Positions 25,176 through 34,370 of a stretch of 64,000 nucleotides of DNA are shown here, piece by piece; the first letter of the stretch is position 1; each line of letters starts with the position of its first letter. Location of the stretch: the NCBI RefSeq assembly GCF_902498915.1, contig NZ_CABVLQ010000002.1; one strand, 5' to 3'. This stretch comes from Escherichia ruysiae (GTDB taxonomy: Bacteria > Pseudomonadota > Gammaproteobacteria > Enterobacterales > Enterobacteriaceae). The position numbers were made by a program, and so were the translations under genes. The notes below the pieces were generated by a model. It saw only the letters and a list, made by a program, of their open reading frames with translations, made no database searches and was not told where the DNA came from.

Positions 25176-28100
25176 CAGAGATTGTATCCCTGTTTTCGGA
25201 TGAGCTCCGAGGCCAGTTCTTCAATAACATTGTCACTGTTATGTTGGCCCGCCCGGTGCTCAATTAATGACGTTGCAGAACCTCTGGGGAAGTTTTCGGC
25301 CAGAATCTTACGTGCCCGAACTGAACCTAACTTATTTGTCAGTGTTTTACGCAGGGCACTGTCTTTTGGCGATGAGTTCAGCGCCCATAGCTCCAGTGGA
25401 CCGACGGTAAATTTGAGTATTCTCGCAAGCGTGCCACTTTTTACCCTGAATACTCCCAGAACAGGAACACCACTACCATCTGGTGCCGGGCCTTCCGGCA
25501 TTTTCAGGAAGCGTTTCAGCATAAATTCAGGAACGTTGAAGTTATCCCTCAGTACGGGGATATCTTCGGGTTTGTAGCGCAGTAACCAGAGAGTATTTGC
25601 TGACTTAAGAACGCTTTCCGGGTAGTCCCTCAGATACTGCGTACTCAGAACCGTGCGGATAGCAAACTTGCGTTGCTCACGCTCCTGGGTATCCAGATTT
25701 TCCCAGATGAAGTCAATGCCCCGGGCGTTATGCAGTTCATCATAAACTTTTGTCTTAACCTCCTGATCAAGTTGGTTAATACGTTTAAGAGCGATTTCAT
25801 GGTATTCCCGTGGAAGTTGCTTTAACACTTCATCCCTGTATTGTGGCAGGGTGAAGTCACCACCGGCGATCTGACCTGCAAGCAGGTACATGATGCCGGT
25901 TTTAAGCCTGCCTGCAGGCGTTTTGTCACCGGCAACATTATTCAGATCGACAGCGATGACCCGGGTTTCCGGGTTGATCATAAACCGGGTATACCCGGAT
26001 ATCATGGGGTAGTCGTTATGTCCCTGCTCGAGAGCGCGGCGGATGTAGTCCAGCAGAAGTTCGTTTGAACCATCACGCTGAACAGTACCGAAAACATCCC
26101 TGAGACTGGTATGGCCCAGCATCGAGGACACTTCGGGAAGCTGGGGCATTGCCTGATAATGTGCCCGCTGAGCCGCCATGATATACCCGGCATTGTGGAG
26201 CATATCCCGGACTTCGAACCAGGTTGATCTGGCCCACCAGGTTGCATCATGTTTTTCATACAGTCCCGAGTCCTGCAGTGCTGAATCCACCAGTTCTTCC
26301 GTTGAGGCGCGATAAAGTCGCGGATTATTTTCACCGTACTCTTTAAAAGCCAGCTCGATAAGCTGGTTGATAATTTGTCGGGTGTCTCCGGGGTTACAGG
26401 GTTGACCAGTACCGGTATCGACACAGAGAGCACACAGCACCGATGACATGAAATTCTTTTCCGGCGTAATAGGCTTTTTAGCGCCGTACATCACGTCAAA
26501 AAGGTTACGGGTGTATTCCGGATCATTGCTCAGAATAATACCGACAGCTTCGTCTTTTCTTTCCGGAGGAAGACTGTCGCGAATAAGCTGAACCAGTCCC
26601 TGAGCACTGTATCCCTTATCGATATAGGCAATGAAGGGCAGGTTTTTCTGAGCAGATGATATCTGTATTTCCGACAATGTATTAATCAGAACTGATTTAC
26701 CCAGTCCCGGATCGCCTGGTGCGAGTTCTGTATGTTTATTTTGTTGGGATGACGCCAGACCAACCTCAATTGCGGAACCGTCTTCTGTATGTAACATCAG
26801 ATTCCCTTTGCCTCGCCAGACAGAGCCTGCCCTGTTAAGCGGGAAAAGCGAGATGGCATGTGACAACGGGGGATACAGGGGAACCGGGCCGGAGCCTCCG
26901 GATGCCGCGAGAATGGTATTCACCCAGGCGCGTCGGGGATCGCCAAATGTTGTCGTGGTGCCACATACGCCCCAGCCTTCAATGGCTGATTTCAGAATGG
27001 CCTGGTTTCGTGTGCATATTTCACGTGTTTTTCCCCACGTGGAGGCCATGATGGTCATTATGCAGACAGGTTCTTTTTCATCCGTTGCCGCCAGGGCCAT
27101 AACGGATTCATACATTGGACGAACGGCAGAAATGAAACTGCTGTAAGTCAGAAGCGTTTTCTTCAGATTAAGAGCCTTCATCCCGCCGGGCATCAGATCC
27201 ATTCTGATGCGCCAGGGGACTGCGCGGGGGACGGCACGGACCAGTTCGTTAAACGTCTGCAGATTTTGCGGAGGTAAAGTAATCGATACCATTCCGTGCC
27301 AGAGTCCGCCCGCCTGAACCAGGTTGCCCTGTGTGGTCACCTGAGTGTTGAATAACTGCAAATGCAATGAAGGAGCATGTAGTACGGATTCATCGTCAGT
27401 CCAGCGATATCCCGCTGGCTGGGCATCTTCAGGCAGGTGGGGTTGCCAGTTACGCGGTGTGCTGTGCCGTTCTGTCTGACGACGTATTTCACGCCCGACC
27501 TCGTGTATATCCAGTAGCCGGAGAATCAGGCCATCAGATGAATGTCTCAGTGCCTGTTCCACATTATCAAGAAAAGCTTCGTGGCGGATTTTCAGTGCAG
27601 ATAAGGTCCACTGCCAGGGGGACTGGGCAAAGCGTGCTTTCGGTACCCGTTCAGCCAGTCTTCTGACAAGCTCATCATGGGCGGTGCGATCGCTGTTGCT
27701 GATAAGGTCGGGTCCACTCCAGATCGCCAGCCAGCAACGCTCCCGGACCAGCCATGGGGACAGTGTTGTGACTTTCTCATCGACCACATCCTGTAACTGG
27801 ATACCTGTATTAGCCAGTGAGCGTTTTTGTGGGGCGACCATGTCTTCGATTTCTTCTTTCCCCATTTCAGGGTCACGCTCGAAAACGCAGCTGATTTTAT
27901 GACCGCTGTTTTTATATGCCGTATTCAGGCTGTCACTCATGCTGGTGATCAGCGATTCCAGTGAACCTGGGCCAGTCTGGTCGGATGCTTCATCCATTTC
28001 CCTGAAAGCACCGCTGACTTCAAAGACAGAGAGATATTCTCCACGCTTTGTGGCTGCAATATAGGGCGAATTAAGCCATGGGCGACGTTCACGATCCTGT

Positions 28101-28219
28101 CTGTCCAGACCAATTACAGTACGTAAATCGCAATACTCAACAAAACTGCTTGCGACAGAGAAACGGGATAGCGTGTTCAGACAGTCTTCGATAGTGAAGA
28201 TGAAACGGTTTATGTTCAT
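25175..28219 (-). CDS. traU: TraU transfer ATPase (DotO/IcmB-like)
   Basis: I start the gene at ATG 28219 (MNINRFIFTIED), which gives 1014 residues, the length I recall for R64 TraU. The longer frame to 28312 would overlap traT. A Walker A motif, GDPGLGKS, lies near residue 501. This is the VirB4/DotO-type ATPase that energises the channel. It is encoded between traT and traV in one operon. Confidence 0.94.
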   Translation of the reverse strand: MNINRFIFTIEDCLNTLSRFSVASSFVEYCDLRTVIGLDRQDRERRPWLNSPYIAATKRGEYLSVFEVSGAFREMDEASDQTGPGSLESLITSMSDSLNTAYKNSGHKISCVFERDPEMGKEEIEDMVAPQKRSLANTGIQLQDVVDEKVTTLSPWLVRERCWLAIWSGPDLISNSDRTAHDELVRRLAERVPKARFAQSPWQWTLSALKIRHEAFLDNVEQALRHSSDGLILRLLDIHEVGREIRRQTERHSTPRNWQPHLPEDAQPAGYRWTDDESVLHAPSLHLQLFNTQVTTQGNLVQAGGLWHGMVSITLPPQNLQTFNELVRAVPRAVPWRIRMDLMPGGMKALNLKKTLLTYSSFISAVRPMYESVMALAATDEKEPVCIMTIMASTWGKTREICTRNQAILKSAIEGWGVCGTTTTFGDPRRAWVNTILAASGGSGPVPLYPPLSHAISLFPLNRAGSVWRGKGNLMLHTEDGSAIEVGLASSQQNKHTELAPGDPGLGKSVLINTLSEIQISSAQKNLPFIAYIDKGYSAQGLVQLIRDSLPPERKDEAVGIILSNDPEYTRNLFDVMYGAKKPITPEKNFMSSVLCALCVDTGTGQPCNPGDTRQIINQLIELAFKEYGENNPRLYRASTEELVDSALQDSGLYEKHDATWWARSTWFEVRDMLHNAGYIMAAQRAHYQAMPQLPEVSSMLGHTSLRDVFGTVQRDGSNELLLDYIRRALEQGHNDYPMISGYTRFMINPETRVIAVDLNNVAGDKTPAGRLKTGIMYLLAGQIAGGDFTLPQYRDEVLKQLPREYHEIALKRINQLDQEVKTKVYDELHNARGIDFIWENLDTQEREQRKFAIRTVLSTQYLRDYPESVLKSANTLWLLRYKPEDIPVLRDNFNVPEFMLKRFLKMPEGPAPDGSGVPVLGVFRVKSGTLARILKFTVGPLELWALNSSPKDSALRKTLTNKLGSVRARKILAENFPRGSATSLIEHRAGQHNSDNVIEELASELIRKQGYNL

Positions 28220-28308
28220 AGGTGAGGGAACTCCGGACTTACAGGAGGGAGGTTTGTGCAGTTTGATTTTTTTAATGCCACCCCGCGCTGGAGTGGCATG
28301 AAGAAAAA

Positions 28309-29109
28309 TCAATCAACGTATTCTTTTTTGATGAATGAATCTGGTGTCAGAATCAGGGCAATCCCGTTCATTTTTTCACGCAGGGGCGAACGACCGGAAG
28401 GTGGATAGCGACGAAAAACGTCAGCGAAATCGGCCGGGCGGAAACTGCGGAATTTATCCTCAACCGCCAGTCTGTTTTGCATCAGTGCAGAGAGCGCTTC
28501 CCGTCCCCGCCGGACCCGGAACTTATCATTACTGAAAACTTCCTGTAATGAACGACGGTTAAGGGCCACGACCGTGGATGGATGAAGGTCGGGTAGCCAC
28601 ACCATAACGCCCTGTGCTGCGGCATAACCATTCAGTGAATGCCAGGCGTGGCAGAAAGCACATAAGCTGTAAGGCGGGCCGTCTTCATGAAACAGTTCCT
28701 GCTCTTTCTCTGACAACGACTCTGTACTGGTGATTTCAGCTTTCTGTACATGGCGGAGTGAAAGACGTCTGGCAGACAGACGGGCCTGCTCAAGCGCCCG
28801 TTCAGCGGCTTTTACTGCCGTGTTGTACTTTTCCTTTTCGCCGGTTGCGACTGGTTCACCACGCTTTTTTAACTTATCCAGATGTTCTGTGGCTTTATTA
28901 AGACGAACTCGTGTGTCACTGATTGTGTCGGTAAGCTGTCTGAGTGGCCATGAGTCATCCAGTCTGAAACGGTGCCTGACGTTTTGCCGGCAGCAGATAC
29001 ATCGACCGGGCGTTGTTAATTCCGGTTCCGGTAACAGTGGCTCCTGTGTATGAACCACATCAATTTCTGGAAAGGGATACAACCACAAGTCTTTAATGCT
29101 GTGTTGCAT
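28309..29109 (-). CDS. traT: TraT zinc-ribbon-like protein (DotN/IcmJ-like)
   Basis: The protein is 266 residues with cysteine pairs CICC near residue 38 and CAFC near 152, plus a coiled segment with LNKATEHLDKLKK. The cysteines probably bind a metal. The counterpart DotN belongs to the coupling complex of Legionella, which is a likely role here. It is not the F-plasmid surface exclusion lipoprotein of the same name. Confidence 0.85.
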   Translation of the reverse strand: MQHSIKDLWLYPFPEIDVVHTQEPLLPEPELTTPGRCICCRQNVRHRFRLDDSWPLRQLTDTISDTRVRLNKATEHLDKLKKRGEPVATGEKEKYNTAVKAAERALEQARLSARRLSLRHVQKAEITSTESLSEKEQELFHEDGPPYSLCAFCHAWHSLNGYAAAQGVMVWLPDLHPSTVVALNRRSLQEVFSNDKFRVRRGREALSALMQNRLAVEDKFRSFRPADFADVFRRYPPSGRSPLREKMNGIALILTPDSFIKKEYVD

Positions 29110-29281
29110 GAGCAGGCTCCGTACTGGTGTAACGTTTCACGGCTTCCAGAATGATGTTTGCGATTTCATCGGAACAGCATTCTGCAAAAATGAATTCCTG
29201 ATCGTCCCGACTGTCGTGGGCAATCACATTGCCGTTTTCTGTTCGTCGTAACGTTATGTGCTCCGGGCTCCAGGCAGACAT
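29093..29281 (-). CDS. traS: TraS small transfer-region protein
   Basis: The product is 62 residues and acidic, with a start at 29281 and GGAGG a few bases upstream. It overlaps traT by 17 bases. Position matches traS of the R64 order. It has no signal peptide or membrane segment and its role is unknown. It differs from TraS of F, a membrane exclusion protein. Confidence 0.7.
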   Translation of the reverse strand: MSAWSPEHITLRRTENGNVIAHDSRDDQEFIFAECCSDEIANIILEAVKRYTSTEPAHATQH

Positions 29282-29344
29282 ATGTGCCTCCTTGTATTGC
29301 CGAATAGGAAGGGCACCGGATAAATGCCAGTGCCCTGGACAAGA

Positions 29345-29749
29345 TTAGCCAATGGAAATTGAGGAAATCCCCAACTGTTTCTGGCTGCGACTCATCATTT
29401 CAGGTACGGCGACAAGTAACACCCCAAGGACGATAGATAGAATGCAACCAGCCAGCCCCATTCCCCCTTGTTTACCGACTTTTTTCAGGCCAATCAGGCC
29501 GCCGAGAAACAGAACCACACCGATAAAGCGACCAATACGCACAAATGAACCTTCTGCGTCGTCGGCACCATCACTGGCATGGCGGAAAATATCGGCAAGA
29601 TCTCCATCGGCAAGAACGGCTTTGGGCAGCAACATCATGGGAATGAGCAGCAGGAACTTAGTCAGTTTGCTCCGGCATGACATTACAAACAGTTGTGCGT
29701 GGATAAATGCGGCGTACAGACGGGCCGCTACGACACGAATACGTGACAT
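29345..29749 (-). CDS. traR: TraR membrane protein
   Basis: The 134-residue protein has hydrophobic segments at about 32-48 (a cleavable signal-like part ending in AVLADG), 72-88 and 98-115. It follows traQ in the operon. In Dot/Icm terms the small membrane proteins DotE/DotP (IcmC/IcmD) are its nearest functional neighbours, though I cannot assign a strict equivalent. Confidence 0.85.
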   Translation of the reverse strand: MSRIRVVAARLYAAFIHAQLFVMSCRSKLTKFLLLIPMMLLPKAVLADGDLADIFRHASDGADDAEGSFVRIGRFIGVVLFLGGLIGLKKVGKQGGMGLAGCILSIVLGVLLVAVPEMMSRSQKQLGISSISIG

Positions 29750-29799
29750 AGTTTCTCCTTAAATGGATATATCAGTGGTTTATATGAAGGTGAAAAAAA

Positions 29800-30327
29800 T
29801 CAGAAGACGATTCCAATGCTTGCCAGCAGGGCATTGAGGACACGATCGATAAAGACCAGCAGGACGCCGGCAATAAATTTGACGTTTCCCTTACTGACGG
29901 ATTCACTGGCACTCAGTGCGGTATGTCCATCGAGTCCGGCCTTGCGCCAGATGGATATCCCGTTCATTACAAATCCAACACCGGCCAGCTTGGCCAGCGA
30001 CAGAACTGCATTTGCTGCGCCAGCAGCAGCGCCAAACGTCTGAGGTTGTACATATGCAATCGGGCCAAATGAGTCAGCCCTGAATCCCATTTGTACGCCT
30101 CCGGCGTTAATCATTGCCGGGAGTGATACGAGCATGCAGCTGGTTAACATCCCCGCAATAAATTTTCCGGGAGACATTTTTACCGGACCGGCTGAACGGG
30201 CGCGGGCAAACAGGGTAATCATGCTGATCACCCCGATGAATTCTCCCCAGGTAAACAGGAAATCCATTCCGGCACTGAAAATACTGCTGGCAAAGTTCTC
30301 AATGGCGGTCAGGGCATCCATGTTCAT
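29800..30327 (-). CDS. traQ: TraQ membrane protein
   Basis: The 175-residue product has four hydrophobic segments (about 15-42, 52-72, 105-120 and 150-170). Its start abuts the end of traP at 30327. It resembles traR in general layout, as does the IcmC/IcmD pair. Likely an inner-membrane part of the channel; the exact role is unknown. Confidence 0.85.
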   Translation of the reverse strand: MNMDALTAIENFASSIFSAGMDFLFTWGEFIGVISMITLFARARSAGPVKMSPGKFIAGMLTSCMLVSLPAMINAGGVQMGFRADSFGPIAYVQPQTFGAAAGAANAVLSLAKLAGVGFVMNGISIWRKAGLDGHTALSASESVSKGNVKFIAGVLLVFIDRVLNALLASIGIVF

Positions 30328-31031
30328 CAGCGTAACGTCCCTGCACTGGTGATGATGGTCCGGGTAGTCGGATCAATCCGCTGGATCACCACATTGCCCA
30401 GCGTCTGACCTTCTCTGACAGCCCAGGTACTACCCTGCCAGCGAATCCAGGCCATACCAGTTTCCATCGACATGATTTTCATTCCGTTAAGTACAGACGA
30501 CGTTTTTTTCTTTGCTGGATGCGGTGTGGAAGAGGATTCAGTGACGCTTTTCTGTGTCATTATTCCGTTCAGGCGGCTCCGGATATCATCCAGCTGACGG
30601 CGTGTTTCCTGTGCGTATTCTTCATCCTTTTTTATAGCTTCGCCCAGCTTGTTAATGCTGTCGTGAAGCATATTCAGTGTTGCCTGAATTTTTTCATCGC
30701 GGTTATCCAGCTCTGTTTTTACATCCCGGGCAAGCTGGCTCATATCTTCTCCTGTCCGGACAGTCATAGTCTCAGTGGACTGAACGGAAGGTGATGATTC
30801 TTGTGTGGTTTGCCAGGTCTGTACGCCAGCATCCGCATCATTAAACGGAGGCATGCCTGTTTCCGATGGCGCTCTCAGGAACAGATACCATATGGCTGCG
30901 AGCAACACGACTGCACATAGCCCCCATGTTGCTACAGATATCCCCCAGACGGAACGTTTCCAGAAGGGGGCGGGTTTCTCTTCGGGTTCACCGAAGCTGC
31001 CGGTTTCATCTATTTCTGTTTCAGGTTTCAT
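30327..31031 (-). CDS. traP: TraP channel protein (DotF/IcmG-like)
   Basis: The 234-residue protein has a cytoplasmic N-terminus, one membrane segment near residues 32-52 (WGLCAVVLLAAIWYLFL), a coiled-coil region about 105-165 and a compact C-terminal domain. The layout matches DotF. It touches traO, whose stop overlaps its start, so both are coupled. Confidence 0.88.
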   Translation of the reverse strand: MKPETEIDETGSFGEPEEKPAPFWKRSVWGISVATWGLCAVVLLAAIWYLFLRAPSETGMPPFNDADAGVQTWQTTQESSPSVQSTETMTVRTGEDMSQLARDVKTELDNRDEKIQATLNMLHDSINKLGEAIKKDEEYAQETRRQLDDIRSRLNGIMTQKSVTESSSTPHPAKKKTSSVLNGMKIMSMETGMAWIRWQGSTWAVREGQTLGNVVIQRIDPTTRTIITSAGTLR

Positions 31032-32320
31032 TATGGTGTCTCCGGTTGTTCATCATACCGACGTTGCATCACAGCTTTTCTTTGCTCCATGGCTGTCTGC
31101 ATTCGTGCCTGCGAGCGTTGTTCCGCCTGTGATGTACGATTAACTGAAGGGGAAATGCCACTGGAAAGGGAAGATGACCTGGCGTCGTTTGTCATTACCG
31201 GGTCAACAAACAGAATTGATACGACTTCATGCTGATACACTTCTACCTGTTTATAGGGCTCACTTTCTGCCTGGCGGGTTAATATCTGACTTCCTCTTTC
31301 CGCCATACCACCGGCAATAACGCCCGCAACAGCTTCACCACTGGGCATTCCCACGCGTCCGGTAACCGTGCCATAGTTACCCTGAATAACCTGCGTGTTG
31401 GCATCTTTATAAAGTGTGCCAATACTGCCCACACCTCCTAACACTGACGGCAGAATGATATGTTTAAACCAGCGTGTATTCACATTGCTGGCCACGGATG
31501 ACATCAGGTTGTCTTCCCGTTGAGCATATGCATTGACCTTAAGGTCCATGCCGTTCCAGCTCATCCGGTCGAAATGGATCTCCACGCCGTTACCCACCAG
31601 TTTGACTCCCGGACTGAACAGCGTTGCCCCTGCCCAGGGGCCAGCGGGAATGGTTGCGATAACCTTGGATGACGGGTTATCAGAATCCACTGCAGTATCA
31701 ATATATGCCGGTATACGGGTCAGAGCAGGTATCAGTTGTATCCCTTTTTCTGCTACAGGCGTGGACAGGCTGGCATTCTTTAATGCGAATTGCTGCGTAC
31801 CATTCTGCCCTGTTGTTTCTGCCGGAGATTTATTCCACATAGTCGTTGCTATGGTTGGTGTACTACCGGCAGGATGCTGATCTTTTATTCTTACAATTAG
31901 CTTTTGCAGCCGCTCCATACGTTTTTCACTGGCTGCTCGATCCTCCTGTGGTGTGCCGGAAGCCTGGCGATGAGCATAGTTTTCCGGTTTTGCTGCAGGC
32001 TGTTGTTGCTTTTCCTGAGTGTCCGGAATATCAAGCCCCTGTGGAAGACTGGCAATGAACGTCTGATTATTGCGGGCTGCAGCTGCGGCCCCTCGTTCAT
32101 TATCCGCTCTTAACAGTTCACGATAGTGAGGCGTTTCGGTAACGCTGCGCGTTCCGCCGCTTGCTGCACTGTTAATGTTCACGGCTGACTGCATATCGCT
32201 GTTACTCCCTGATAGTTTGGAAAACGCGATATAGCCGCCGCCAAATAAGATGATGCTGCCCAGTCCAAGCAGGGCAGCCAGTTTCTTTCCGGATTTACCG
32301 GCATCCTGTTCAGCACTCAT
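31031..32320 (-). CDS. traO: TraO core channel protein (DotG/IcmE-like)
   Basis: The 429-residue protein has one membrane segment near 15-32, a linker with Q- and A-rich stretches (about 80-150) and a C-terminal VirB10/DotG domain near 215-395. DotG-type proteins span both membranes as the core of the channel. It is followed by traP and preceded by traN with a 2-base gap. Confidence 0.92.
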   Translation of the reverse strand: MSAEQDAGKSGKKLAALLGLGSIILFGGGYIAFSKLSGSNSDMQSAVNINSAASGGTRSVTETPHYRELLRADNERGAAAAARNNQTFIASLPQGLDIPDTQEKQQQPAAKPENYAHRQASGTPQEDRAASEKRMERLQKLIVRIKDQHPAGSTPTIATTMWNKSPAETTGQNGTQQFALKNASLSTPVAEKGIQLIPALTRIPAYIDTAVDSDNPSSKVIATIPAGPWAGATLFSPGVKLVGNGVEIHFDRMSWNGMDLKVNAYAQREDNLMSSVASNVNTRWFKHIILPSVLGGVGSIGTLYKDANTQVIQGNYGTVTGRVGMPSGEAVAGVIAGGMAERGSQILTRQAESEPYKQVEVYQHEVVSILFVDPVMTNDARSSSLSSGISPSVNRTSQAEQRSQARMQTAMEQRKAVMQRRYDEQPETP

Positions 32321-32322
32321 GA

Positions 32323-33306
32323 TTACTCCAGTTCTGGTGTCACGTGAATGGACTGGCCATTCACAGAGAAAGTCAGTAGTGGGGTGACGGGAAGTTTCCA
32401 GAGATGAGTTCCGTCGGCAGAGGACAAGGTCTGTTCAAATTCATCGCGCAACATCGCCCGGGAACGAACCAGAAGGTCATCGCCGTGTTGCCAGATCGTT
32501 GTATCCGGGACATTACCTGTGAATTTCAGCCTCTTAACTGAAGGGTCCCGGGGAGGAATACCATCCAGAAATGCCTGTAATGTTGCATCATGCAGGGCGA
32601 TCTTATCCGTCGGGATGGAGACAACCGGGCTGGTTGGTCCCTGCCGTGGTATTCGCAGATCCAGACGACTGTCCATTTCCTGACTGGATGACGGCGTATC
32701 TGTTTCGCCACTGGTTACGTTCAGGATGACCGGTACCGACAGACCTTTCAGGTAGACAGAAATATTTCCGGATGCCCATGGCCGCAATGGTGTGATTGTC
32801 ACCATGTTCCCGTTGTACTGCACATCAAAGAGTTTTGGTGCCGCGTTATAAGGAGGATCGGATTGTGGCCATGGTGAACCGTTGATATCGGTAAATGTCA
32901 CCACGCTCAGGTTGTTCATGGCTGTGCGAACAAGAGGAAGGCTGGCACCGGGGGACAGATTAACTGTCAGAGAGCTGATACGGGGTACAACACTGGTGAT
33001 GGGCGCATTGATGGCCCGCTCGTTATCCGCCATGAGACTGCGTAGTGAGCGAATCTCATCGGCGGAGAGCTCAGAATCAAGCCTTGCCGCATCCTGTACC
33101 AGCGGGCTGGCCTGCCCGGGGGCAGGCAGCTCACCTTTTACCAGTGTTGCCGGAACACCTCCGGTGTTTTGGGAGGCGTTCTGAACGTGATCGCTGGCAG
33201 AATTTGTCGTTTGTGGTGTGCGTGCGTTCTGCCATCCTGCGTTATCTGCAGACGTGGCGGCGCTGCACACCAGGAGCAGTGTGCTCAGTAAATAACGTGA
33301 TTGCAT
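32323..33306 (-). CDS. traN: TraN outer-membrane-complex protein (DotH/IcmK-like)
   Basis: The 327-residue protein has a signal peptide (cleaved near SAATSA, residue 20) and a beta-rich C-terminal domain. DotH proteins form the outer-membrane part of the core complex together with DotC and DotD (TraI and TraH here). It lies between traM and traO. Confidence 0.92.
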   Translation of the reverse strand: MQSRYLLSTLLLVCSAATSADNAGWQNARTPQTTNSASDHVQNASQNTGGVPATLVKGELPAPGQASPLVQDAARLDSELSADEIRSLRSLMADNERAINAPITSVVPRISSLTVNLSPGASLPLVRTAMNNLSVVTFTDINGSPWPQSDPPYNAAPKLFDVQYNGNMVTITPLRPWASGNISVYLKGLSVPVILNVTSGETDTPSSSQEMDSRLDLRIPRQGPTSPVVSIPTDKIALHDATLQAFLDGIPPRDPSVKRLKFTGNVPDTTIWQHGDDLLVRSRAMLRDEFEQTLSSADGTHLWKLPVTPLLTFSVNGQSIHVTPELE

Positions 33307-33316
33307 ATTACTTATC

Positions 33317-34009
33317 TCAGGAGTTCGGTCCGGCGTTACGGGAGATCATCTGCCGGATTTCCATACCGGATGGTTTCAGTCTGGGGTCAACACGCTGGAT
33401 GGTGATTTCGAAAACAAAAGACTGTTCTGGCTTGCTGGTTGTCTGGCCGACCAGACGCATACGGACAGGATACTGGAATGTCCAGAACCATACGCCGTCG
33501 GACATTTGTCCCTGTCGTACCAGAACGCCAGCACCTGTCGTGGCGGTCAGATTCATCTTCTCTTTCTTGATCGTCTCCAGAATGTTAGATGCCTGTAATG
33601 CATTCACATATCCGACAAAACCTTCGTCAGAAAAACGCGGAGACAGGGAGGAGATCTGTGAACGATAGTGCACAAAATCCAGGTTGAATGCGGTCGCCAG
33701 TGCCTGGCTGCCAAAGGCCATTGCATCATTCTGACTCCATGCTGGCTGACTTGTTGGTGCCAGCCTGACCAGACGACCATTGTCTGTAGCGAAATATTCG
33801 CGCTCCACATTCGTTGAGTGCCAGTACTGAATGGCGTTACCAGTAATACTGATAAGAAGACATGTGCCCGTACATAAAAGCGCTTTTATCAGCGCAGGGA
33901 CATTATTTGCCCGCTGTTCTGACTGCTTCATAGCCCTGATTGTGCTCTTCAGTATTTCCGGGTCAGGTGCCGGATGTGATGGCGAGGATGGCTCGGTATT
34001 TTCGGTCAT
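33317..34009 (-). CDS. traM: TraM inner-membrane protein (DotI/IcmL-like)
   Basis: The 230-residue protein has a short cytoplasmic N-terminus, one membrane segment near residues 40-62 and a periplasmic domain. The DotI family has this size and layout and forms rings in the inner membrane. Its ATG overlaps the stop of traL by four bases. Confidence 0.92.
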   Translation of the reverse strand: MTENTEPSSPSHPAPDPEILKSTIRAMKQSEQRANNVPALIKALLCTGTCLLISITGNAIQYWHSTNVEREYFATDNGRLVRLAPTSQPAWSQNDAMAFGSQALATAFNLDFVHYRSQISSLSPRFSDEGFVGYVNALQASNILETIKKEKMNLTATTGAGVLVRQGQMSDGVWFWTFQYPVRMRLVGQTTSKPEQSFVFEITIQRVDPRLKPSGMEIRQMISRNAGPNS

Positions 34010-34353
34010 AGGTTGTAGTCCTTCCAGGGATCAATATTCCCCGGCAGCTTTTCATTCACCTTGTCCACGACCGCGTCGCAGACCTGGTTTTCCAGCTGCG
34101 ACAGAATGTCGTCAAGGCTGGGGAACTGGGGGAGGTTTATGCTGATTTTTTTGATTCGTGACAGACAGGACTGCAGGGATGAGGAAACATCGTTTTCACG
34201 TTGTGACCATGCATCCGCAGCTGCACGTGCTCGCTCATATCCTGTATTACTACCGGCCTGTGCCGCGCTACCCGCACGACAGGTTGCAGCACTTGCCGTG
34301 GATGAAATCAGGATAAGGCCGAGCACGGCAACCAGAGACTTATGCATGTTCAT
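34006..34353 (-). CDS. traL: TraL exported small protein
   Basis: The protein is 115 residues with a clear signal peptide, cleaved after SSTASA near residue 22. The mature chain has four cysteines (CRAG, SCLSR, QVCDA and one pair partner), suggesting disulfides; TrbB may help form them. It follows sogL and precedes traM. The function is not known. Confidence 0.85.
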   Translation of the reverse strand: MNMHKSLVAVLGLILISSTASAATCRAGSAAQAGSNTGYERARAAADAWSQRENDVSSSLQSCLSRIKKISINLPQFPSLDDILSQLENQVCDAVVDKVNEKLPGNIDPWKDYNL

Positions 34354-34370
34354 ATGGCTTCCTTACCGGC

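Noticed and set aside
28220..28312. Longer N-terminus of TraU
   Set aside because: It overlaps traT, and the start at 28219 matches the usual 1014-residue length.
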